From Dromaius novaehollandiae (taxonomy: Eukaryota; Chordata; Aves; Casuariiformes; Dromaiidae): DNA of 64,000 nt. Location of the stretch: positions 23,679,501 to 23,743,500 of the forward strand of contig NC_088110.1 in the NCBI RefSeq assembly GCF_036370855.1. Direction: 5' to 3'. Position 1 is the first letter of the stretch; each line of letters begins with the position of its first letter. Of the stretch, positions 47,401 to 64,000 are shown piece after piece. Position numbers and translations under genes: made by a program. The notes below the pieces were generated by a model, which searched no databases, was not told the origin of the DNA, and worked only from the letters and a program-made list of their open reading frames with translations.

Positions 47401-47627
47401 CTGACGGCACCCCCCCCCCCCGTCCGCAGGGCCTGGAGGCGGCCGACGGGGACCCCGGCGTGCCCCCCTACGACACGGCGCTCATCTACGACTACGAGGG
47501 CTCGGGCTCGGTCGCCAGCCCCCTCAGCTCCCTCGTCTCCAGCCTGGAGGACGAGGACCAGGACTACGACTACCTGCGCGAGTGGGGGCCGCGCTTCCGC
47601 CGCCTCGCCGACCTCTACGGGCAGTAG
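41372..47627 (+). CDS. CDH15: CDH15, M-cadherin, complete, 14 coding exons
   Basis: This encodes a 786-residue classical cadherin, the calcium-dependent homophilic adhesion receptor of skeletal muscle precursors and satellite cells. Coding exons: 41372-41422, 43346-43507, 43788-43943, 44028-44172, 44271-44431, 44640-44768, 44882-45067, 45145-45398, 45481-45623, 45712-45954, 46046-46285, 46977-47113, 47197-47352, 47430-47627. All joins keep frame. A signal peptide (1-17) and prodomain end at furin site RVKR (46-49). Mature EC1 starts [14 protein letters not shown], with the strand-swap tryptophan second. Calcium motifs include DQNDN (148-152), DADD and DINDN (256-260); EC4-EC5 have weaker versions (DVNEAP, VNDHAP). 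A transmembrane helix spans about 603-631. The tail carries the p120-binding region ([20 protein letters not shown]) and the C-terminal catenin-binding region. It ends LADLYGQ, as I recall about 30 residues shorter than human. The gene is only about 6.3 kb. Confidence 0.96.
41423..43345. other. CDH15: CDH15 intron 1
   Basis: The largest CDH15 intron (1.9 kb). Very GC-rich, with several G or C runs of ten or more and a tandem repeat at about 42377-42525. No additional exon is needed: the signal-peptide and prodomain exons join in phase 0. Confidence 0.75.
42377..42525. repeat. ~24-bp tandem repeat in CDH15 intron 1
   Basis: Six to seven degenerate copies of a unit close to GGACCCCTCGGTGCAGC with a variable spacer. 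Confidence 0.7.
43346..43507 (+). CDS. CDH15: CDH15 exon 2 (prodomain end, furin site, EC1 start)
   Basis: 54 codons in phase 0. They encode a short prodomain rich in Gly, Ala and Pro, the RRVKR processing site and the mature N-terminus [15 protein letters not shown]. Confidence 0.95.
43788..43943 (+). CDS. CDH15: CDH15 exon 3 (EC1)
   Basis: 52 codons: [20 protein letters not shown] and on to [15 protein letters not shown], the EC1 body with its LDRE calcium-ligand motif. Confidence 0.96.
44028..44172 (+). CDS. CDH15: CDH15 exon 4 (end of EC1)
   Basis: Encodes [10 protein letters not shown] and DQNDNRP. FAL replaces the HAV tripeptide of type I cadherins, as in mammalian M-cadherin. Ends one base into a glycine codon. 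Confidence 0.96.
44271..44431 (+). CDS. CDH15: CDH15 exon 5 (EC2)
   Basis: Completes the split glycine, then encodes the EC2 calcium motif [16 protein letters not shown] and ends at GLDRE. Confidence 0.96.
44640..44768 (+). CDS. CDH15: CDH15 exon 6 (end of EC2)
   Basis: 43 codons with [17 protein letters not shown] and the EC2-EC3 linker DINDNPPEF. Confidence 0.96.
44882..45067 (+). CDS. CDH15: CDH15 exon 7 (EC3)
   Basis: 62 codons. Contains [20 protein letters not shown] and the IRTDP segment of EC3. Confidence 0.96.
45145..45398 (+). CDS. CDH15: CDH15 exon 8 (EC3-EC4)
   Basis: [20 protein letters not shown], then the degenerate linker DVNEAPVF and the start of EC4. Ends two bases into a threonine codon. 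Confidence 0.95.
45481..45623 (+). CDS. CDH15: CDH15 exon 9 (EC4)
   Basis: Continues EC4 with [20 protein letters not shown] and [13 protein letters not shown]. Phase matches exons 8 and 10. Confidence 0.95.
45712..45954 (+). CDS. CDH15: CDH15 exon 10 (EC4-EC5)
   Basis: Contains [17 protein letters not shown], a degenerate calcium linker, then EC5 with [21 protein letters not shown] run of alanine codons near 45793 comes from a GCC repeat. Confidence 0.95.
46046..46285 (+). CDS. CDH15: CDH15 exon 11 (EC5, transmembrane start)
   Basis: Contains [20 protein letters not shown], the cysteine-containing juxtamembrane CPCGPDGAC and most of the transmembrane helix ([14 protein letters not shown]). 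Confidence 0.95.
46286..46976. repeat. CDH15: CDH15 intron 11 with C-rich degenerate repeats
   Basis: A 691-bp intron that interrupts the transmembrane helix. From about 46600 to 46860 it consists of roughly 30-45-bp degenerate copies built from CCCATCCCAACCCTTCCCACA-like words. Confidence 0.65.
46977..47113 (+). CDS. CDH15: CDH15 exon 12 (end of TM, juxtamembrane tail)
   Basis: Finishes the helix, then a basic stop-transfer segment ([12 protein letters not shown]) and [20 protein letters not shown], the p120-catenin binding region. Confidence 0.96.
47197..47352 (+). CDS. CDH15: CDH15 exon 13 (cytoplasmic tail)
   Basis: Encodes [11 protein letters not shown], a proline-rich middle section and [11 protein letters not shown], conserved in cadherin tails. 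Confidence 0.96.
47430..47627 (+). CDS. CDH15: CDH15 exon 14 (beta-catenin binding region, stop)
   Basis: Encodes [20 protein letters not shown], the acidic serine-rich beta-catenin binding segment and [17 protein letters not shown], then TAG at 47625-47627. Confidence 0.96.
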   Translation, partial: GLEAADGDPGVPPYDTALIYDYEGSGSVASPLSSLVSSLEDEDQDYDYLREWGPRFRRLADLYGQ

Positions 47628-47640
47628 CGGGGCCGCCGAG

Positions 47641-48015
47641 GGGGCTTGCACACGCGTGTGCACGAGGGGGCCGGCTTGCACACGTGTGTGCCGGAGGGGC
47701 TGGCTTGCACACGCGTGTGCACGAGGGGGCCGGCTTGCACACACGTGTGCACGAGGGGGCCGGCTTGCACACGTGCGTGCACGAGGTGCTGGCTGCAGAG
47801 GTCTGCACACGTGCATGCACCGGGGGGGGGGGGCTGCATGCACATGTGCACCAGGAGGGGCCTGGCCGGGGGGGAGGGGGTTTGCACGCGCGTGTGCAGG
47901 AGGCAGCCGGCTTGCACACGTGTGTGCACGAGGTGCCAGCTGCAGAGGTCTGCACACGTGCATGCACCGGGGGGGGGGGGGGCTGCATACACGTGTGCAC
48001 CAGGAGGGCCCCGGC
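47641..48015. repeat. Palindromic minisatellite in the CDH15 3'UTR
   Basis: Units containing TTGCACACGTGTGCACGAGG start at about 47647, 47677, 47706, 47736 and 47766, a 29-30-bp period. A 147-bp higher-order unit beginning CGGCTTGCACACGTG recurs at 47761 and 47908. TGCACACGCGTGTGCA, a perfect 16-bp palindrome, occurs at 47647-47662 and 47706-47721. Confidence 0.85.
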
Positions 48016-48257
48016 CGGGGGGCACGCCCCCCCCCCCCCCCGCAGCGGTGCAGGAGGGACCTCGCACCCGGCGACGCTGGCCCGAGGCAGGGGGCTGCGG
48101 GAGGAGCAGCCCAGCCCCGCGCGGGGAGGCCACATGGAGCCCGGGGGGGGCTGGGGAAAGGGCGACCCGCAGCCCCCCCGCCCAGAGCCGGCCGGGCCCC
48201 GCGGCCAAAGGACTGCAGCAATGGCGCGGGTGCAAGGAAACCCCCAGCCCCCCCCGC

Positions 48258-48263
48258 AATAAA
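48258..48263 (+). terminator. CDH15: CDH15 polyadenylation signal AATAAA
   Basis: Canonical hexamer about 630 nt past the CDH15 stop and just upstream of the convergent SLC22A31 3' end. Confidence 0.8.
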
Positions 48264-48366
48264 GATCCCTGGAGAACAGGGCTGGTGGCTCTGGGTCCCG
48301 CGCGGGGAGGGCACCGGTGTGCCCCCCCCCCCAACCAGGCCAGCCCGCGGTACAAATCAAGGCACT

Positions 48367-48372
48367 TTTATT
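48367..48372 (-). terminator. SLC22A31: SLC22A31 polyadenylation signal
   Basis: TTTATT on the plus strand, i.e. AATAAA on the minus strand, about 140 nt past the SLC22A31 stop. Cleavage is expected near 48350, leaving about 70 bp to the CDH15 3' end. Confidence 0.8.
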
Positions 48373-48509
48373 GGCAGCCCGAGAACCCCCCCCCGGGGCA
48401 TCACCCCCGGCCCCAGGACTCCCAGCACCGCTCCTCCTGGGGCAGGATCCGGCCCTGGCGGGAAGGGGGGGGCCGCAGTCCCTGCGGGAGCCCGGCACCG
48501 TGCCCGGCT

Positions 48510-52437
<3,928 letters not shown>

Positions 52438-53806
52438 CGCCGCCTCGCCGCGCTGCGCCGCCGCTCCGCCGGGACCCGGCGGGACTCGACGGGACGGGAC
52501 GGGACGGACGGCAGAGCCCGGGCGCCTGCGGCCTCGGCGCGGGCAGGTGAGGGCGGGGCGCCGGGGGCGGCACCGGCCCGGCCCGGCCCCGAGCTCCGCG
52601 CACCGCGCACCGCCCCCGGCGCCGCTCGGACCGCCCCGGCCCGGCCCCAGCGCGGACCGACCCCGGCCCGGGTCCAGCCCCTCCAGCCCGGGTCCGATCC
52701 CCCCAGCGCGGTCCGACCCCTCAGCCCGGGTCCGATCCTCCCGCACGGACCGGCCACCTCCAGCCCGGTCCAGACCTCCCCTGCCCGGGTCCGATCCCCC
52801 CAGCCCGGTCCGACCCCTCAGCCCGGGTCCGATCCTCCCGCACGGACCGGCCACCTCCAGCCCGGTCCAGACCTCCCCTGCCCGGGTCCGATCCCCCCAG
52901 CCCGGTCCGACCCCTCAGCCCGGTTCTGATACCCCCAGCCCGGGTCCGATACCCTCAGCCCCGGTTCCGACCCCCCCCCGCACGGACCGGCCACCTCCAG
53001 CCCCGGTCCGACCCCTCCAGCCTGGTACCGACCCCCCCCCCCCAGCCCGGTCCGACCCCTCCGGCCCGGTTCGGATCCCCTCCCGCACGGACTGGCCACC
53101 CCCAGCCCAGTTCCGATCCTCCCAGCCCGGACCGACCTTCCTCCCCCCAGCCCAGTTCAGATCCCTCAGTTCTGTTCGGACCCTCCTGGTCCCAGTTCAC
53201 CCCCCGCTAGCTCCAGTTCACCCCCCTCCAACCCGCTTTGGACCCCCCCAGACCCTCCCAGCCCTGCTCAGGTGCCCCCCCAGCGCTGGATCGTCCCCCC
53301 AAGTCCCAGTCCAGCTGCCACCCAACCCGGTTTGGACCCTCCCAGCTCAGTCTGCCCCCCCCAGGCCCCCCCCCCAGCCTGGTTTGGATCCCCCCAGCTC
53401 CGCTCAGACTCTCCCAGTCCCCGTTCGCCTCCCCCAGTCCCGGCTTGGACCCCCCCAGCCCGGTTCTCATCCACCCCCCAGCTCCATTCAGACCTTCCTG
53501 GTCCCAGTCTGCCCCCCTCCAAACTGCTTGGGACCCCCCCGGCTCCGTCTGGCTCCCCCAGCCCAGTTTGGACCCCCCGGCCCAGTCCGGACCCCCCAGC
53601 CTGGCTCAGCCCCCAGCTGCTGGGACCAGACCCCAAACTCTGGCCCCCTCTGCCCCAGCCAGGTGCCCCCAGACCCGCTCAGCCCCCCAAGGCCAGTCCA
53701 GACCCCCAGCCTGGTTCAGCCCCACTGCTCCCCCCCGCCCTGGTCGGCCCCATCCGGCCCCCACCCCATGGGGCCGCTCTTCCCCGTGGGAACAAGTCCA
53801 CAAACG

Positions 53807-53809
<3 letters not shown>
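52438..53809. repeat. Minisatellites between SLC22A31 and ANKRD11
   Basis: Upstream flank of SLC22A31. The first ~200 bp hold GC boxes (GGGCGGGGC at 52551) and GGGAC pentamers, and probably the promoter. From 52680 to 52960 a 97-bp unit is repeated: GTCCGACCCC and flanks at 52711, 52808 and 52905. From there to about 53760 run shorter degenerate C-rich units (CCCAGCCCGGTTCGGACCCC-like). I see no exon. Confidence 0.75.
52540..52640 (-). promoter_or_regulatory. SLC22A31: Probable SLC22A31 promoter, GC-box type
   Basis: A CpG-dense, TATA-less segment 100-200 bp upstream of the first ATG with Sp1-type GC boxes. The location is inferred from composition; no start site is known. Confidence 0.4.

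Positions 53810-53837
<28 letters not shown>
53810..53837. repeat. T28 homopolymer
   Basis: 28 consecutive T on the plus strand, directly downstream (minus sense) of the candidate distal polyadenylation signal. Confidence 0.9.
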
Positions 53838-53840
<3 letters not shown>

Positions 53841-53844
<4 letters not shown>

Positions 53845-53846
53845 TT
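53841..53846 (-). terminator. ANKRD11: Candidate distal polyadenylation signal
   Basis: AATAAA on the minus strand with the A28 run immediately downstream. The local sequence before it (GTTCGTAAATAAATTT) looks like a genuine 3' end. Confidence 0.45.
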
Positions 53847-56036
53847 TACGAACATTATCTCTGAGGGACAACAGCATCTCTCTGGCGCTCATCTCTGTAC
53901 ATGCAACGGTAGAAAATAACATTTGCATTCACTTTTTGCCTCTCCCCGCGGGAAGTTGTACAGCCAAAACAGGCGGCGGCGGCGCGGCGGCCTCGGCAGC
54001 ACCGGTGCTGCCCGACGGCACGTGCACAAACCACGGCGTGAAAACTTAGGGCGGTGCGTTACGGACGGCGCAGCCTTGCCGCGGTTCCACCCGCGCTCGC
54101 GCGAGTCGGACGAGCACGAAGAGCAGCCGCGACCCCACCGGCGGTATCTGCACGGATGGACGGGGCCGGGGGGGCACCAGGGGGGTCCCGGGCCATGCGG
54201 CACGGCGGCGGGGCAGCGCGATGCTTTCGCTTGTGTCGCTTTACATGGCTGATTAAAGGTCTCTCCATGCTTACACAGATTCACTTATGCTTGTTTAACA
54301 ACAAAATAAAGAGCAGGGCTGGAAATTAATTAAAAAGAAACAGAAAGTCTTATCGTGGCCACGTTCTCCCGTCCCGTAAGAGACAACCCGGCCCCTGCGG
54401 CGAAGCTGCCTTCCCTGGCCCTGCCTCCCGCGAAGGGAGCACGCGGCGAACAAGCGAGCACCCAGCCCTGCTCCGCAGCAGCCCGCTGCATCCCTCGCCC
54501 CCGCACCGAGACCCGGCCGTGGCCTGGGGAGCCGTCGAGCCCGTGGGGGCGGCTCGGGGGCAGCCGCGCTGGGGCCGCCCGGCTCCGCAAAGCCGCTCCG
54601 GTACCGCAAGAGCAAGGAGAAGCCAGGACACGTTCAAAACCTCCCCGGAGCCGAAAGGAGCAAGCGACCGAGACGTTTAACCAGCACATGCACCCGGCAA
54701 AAGGGAAAACGAGACAGCTGGGGGACAGCGGGGCTGGGCCAGGCAGGGGGGCGCGTGCCGGCACCGTGCCGGGGGTGTTCGCAGCCTGCGCCGGGGTGGT
54801 GAGGAGCGGGGTGGCCGGGCTCGCCGCGGGCCAACGCCGGGCAGCGGGTGCGAGCAAGGCACAGAGGTCTTGGAAGAGGCACTTGAATCCGTCTCCAGCC
54901 ACGTCACCGCGCGCTTGTGCTTGAGGCTCAGCTTTGCCAGCCGGGTCTGGGGTCAGGCGTGACCCCCCCAGACGGCCGTGAAACACCCCGAAACGCAGCT
55001 CCGCACCACGACGGGGACCGCGCGGTGCTGGGACAGGCGGGTGATCGGTGCAACGCGTGTCCCCGGTCGCGTCGCATGCTCTCTCAGCCTTCCTCCCCCC
55101 GGAGCGAGGCCCCGGCTTTCCCCCAGCCTGCAGCAGGCTCGGGGGGGCCCTGCCGGCGCCCGACCCCGCGGGGCTCACAGCAGCCCCCCCGACTCCCCCG
55201 ATACTTCACAGCTCAGAAAAGCAAGCGGGGACGCGAGCACGCCGCGGGGCCGGCACGGGGACAGCCGGACCACCGCGCGCTGCCGAACCAGACCCCGAGC
55301 GCGAGCTCAGCCCAGCAGGGCAGCCGCGTTCAGCGCAACTCATCGCTCGCATTCAGCATCAGAAAGGAAGGGAAAGAAGGCAAAAGACACAGAGGAGGAG
55401 GAGGAGAGCAAGGCTGCGGGTGTCACACCACCGTGGGAAGCTGCCGGGGCACTGCCCCGTGAAACGAGACCCCCAACACCAAGCACCGCCACACACAAGC
55501 CCCTCTGCGGTCCCGGCTCGCCCAAACAGCATCGCCCAGCTGCAAGAAAGCCATTTCCCTGCGCGCCCTGTACACAACCGGCTTCGCCCAGAAAGTACCG
55601 AGCACCGACGCGCCGGGAGCGCGGCCTCGAGGAAGGGGCCGCGCTGGGCCCTGCCCTCCTTCTCCGACTCTGCAGCCCCCAAACACCGGCCCCAGACAGA
55701 CCCGCAGCTACCGAGGCTCCACGCGTCGAGGCGCCCGTCGGCCCGAAGCCACGCGTCCTCCTCGGCAGCACTCTGCATCCCCCCTCCCCACGGCTCCGGC
55801 CCGTGGGCTGCGGGATCAGCTCCGGAGGGCCGGGAAAGGAGAAAAACAACACTGTTAAAATCAGGAGGGGTCATTTGGAGAACTGCACAGCACGCATCGC
55901 AGTCAGGCTACCCGTCCGCGAGGCCCGAGCACGGGAGACCGCCTGGGAAATAACACTGCACACCAGTTTGGCCCTTATTTTTTCCTTGAAAGTGCTGCCT
56001 AGGGTGAACTATACATACAAAGATAATTTTAATTAA

Positions 56037-56046
56037 TTTATTTATT
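56037..56046 (-). terminator. ANKRD11: ANKRD11 proximal polyadenylation signals
   Basis: Two overlapping minus-strand AATAAA hexamers (TTTATT at 56037-56042 and 56041-56046) inside an AT-rich 3' end. Other minus-strand AATAAA matches may exist nearby. Confidence 0.65.
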
Positions 56047-56350
56047 TCTTTACACATAACTGAAAGTGATGTTACAGTACATAAGTTATTTACAACTGTG
56101 CAGTAATGTGTTGCAAAATAAATTATCTAGAAGGCAGCAAAAGTACATTGTTAATGTATATAAAAACTGTACAGCATTTATGGGATACAATTTTTCTTTA
56201 TATGAGTATTGGCTCTGTAGTGTTTTCAAGTTATGTTCTCAGAAAGAGAAACGAAATGCCCAAGATTAAAGGAAAAAATATATAAACCACATGGATTTTA
56301 CTCCATTAAAAACACAGTTGGCAAAGTCCTTTCTCTGCGTCACCATTTCT

Positions 56351-56373
56351 CCGTCCGTCCGTCCGTCCGTCCG
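56351..56373. repeat. (CCGT)n microsatellite
   Basis: Five CCGT units in the ANKRD11 3'UTR. Confidence 0.8.
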
Positions 56374-57077
56374 CCGCTCGCCGCGCTGCCCCAGCGTGCC
56401 GCGGGCCGGCGGCGCCCGCCGCTGTTGCGGAGCGGTGGCGAGCGGCTGCTGCGGGATGCCCCGCTCCGGAGCCTGGCGCCGCGCACACCTCCAGAGCCGC
56501 GTCTGCCGAAGTTGGACGCTTTCTGTTGCTTCTAATTTTTTGTTTTTGTTTTTAGACATACCCAGGATGGAACGAGAAACTCAAACACCCCCCCCACCCC
56601 CCGTAGTTTCCTACCGCAGCTTCTCTGCGGGGAGATCCGCAGACCGGTGGAAAGCAGAGAGCTGGAAATCACCGCGTTCACAAGTACATGAATCACGTGG
56701 TTGCTGGCCCCGCTCGGCAGCTTCTGCAACACCAAACGGTGTCCTTGGCCTCCTCCCTCCAGGCCAGTCCCTTCGCCGGCGAGGCGCTCGCTGCTGCGCG
56801 CAGCCCGGCTGCCTCCCTGCCGCGGCGGCCGCGCGGAAAGGAGATGCGTCCCCACCCCGCTGCCCGGCGGAGCCACCTCAGTCCGGAAGTGAGGGACGCG
56901 CTGTGAAGAAAGTGCAATTTTTTTTCTTATTGTTTAGTTTTCTGCCGATAGCTGCTTCCTCCTCCTCTGACCAGGGATTCATCAGCAAGCGGTAAGGGTG
57001 AATGTGAGCTCGACCGCCCGACCTCGGAGGGCTCCCGTCCTTGCCAGTCTTCAGCGATGTCTCCCGGTCTGGAACTG

Positions 57078-64000
<6,923 letters not shown>

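Larger units (their letters stand above)
47628..48280 (+). other. CDH15: CDH15 3'UTR
   Basis: From the TAG to just past the AATAAA at 48258. Its first 400 bp are almost entirely a palindromic minisatellite; the remainder is GC-rich. The 3' end is estimated. Confidence 0.75.
53810..56024 (-). other. ANKRD11: Possible distal extension of the ANKRD11 3'UTR
   Basis: 2.2 kb of GC-rich non-coding DNA downstream of the proximal signal. It ends at a minus-strand AATAAA (TTTATT at 53841-53846) followed, after a few bases, by a run of 28 A on the minus strand (T28 at 53810-53837). It could be a longer ANKRD11 3' end or an unrelated segment. No coding exon is supported. Confidence 0.4.
56025..57077 (-). 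other. ANKRD11: ANKRD11 3'UTR, proximal form
   Basis: About 1.05 kb from the TGA to an AT-rich block with two overlapping AATAAA signals. That length is close to what I recall for mammalian ANKRD11. It includes a (CCGT)5 run at 56351-56373 and a 300-bp AT-rich end (56000-56330) that stands out from the GC-rich surroundings and may be conserved. Confidence 0.7.

Overview
The window is a piece of a vertebrate nuclear genome, most likely avian. Four split genes with canonical GT-AG introns lie in the order ACSF3 (+, 3' part) - CDH15 (+, complete) - SLC22A31 (-, complete) - ANKRD11 (-, 3' part). As I remember it, this is the gene order of human 16q24.3, which corresponds to chicken chromosome 11. 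The bird assignment is inferred from very compact genes, extreme GC content with long poly-G/C runs in introns, and proteins that differ clearly from the mammalian ones. I found no CR1 3'-end repeat or other transposon diagnostic for a clade, so another sauropsid is not excluded.

Layout. 1-35450: the last four coding exons of ACSF3 (mitochondrial malonyl-CoA synthetase), split by a 28.1-kb intron (1951-30060). That intron holds no further exon I can support, but has several AT-rich islands full of homeodomain-, SOX- and POU-like words (candidate conserved enhancers) and a CpG-dense stretch at about 24.1-26.9 kb. 35450-41371: intergenic DNA with two more enhancer-like islands and several short tandem repeats. 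41372-48280: CDH15 (M-cadherin), 14 coding exons, 786 codons in about 6.3 kb. 48350-52437 (minus): SLC22A31, an orphan member of the SLC22 organic-ion transporter family, 8 coding exons, 611 codons. The two genes converge, with polyadenylation signals about 100 bp apart. 52438-53800: GC-rich minisatellite DNA. 53820-64000 (minus): the 3' part of ANKRD11, i.e. the end of its giant exon, four short terminal coding exons and a 3'UTR with a proximal and a possible distal polyadenylation site.

The genes do not form a pathway. ACSF3 is metabolic, CDH15 is a muscle-lineage adhesion protein, SLC22A31 is a predicted membrane transporter and ANKRD11 is a chromatin co-regulator. The unusual material is non-coding: palindromic minisatellites in the CDH15 3'UTR, a strongly strand-biased G-rich minisatellite field through SLC22A31 intron 1 and its upstream flank, perfect inverted repeats, and candidate enhancers. 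I found no RNA genes, CRISPR arrays or intact mobile elements. All splice junctions were read by eye from the sequence and the reading frame; none is backed by transcript data here.
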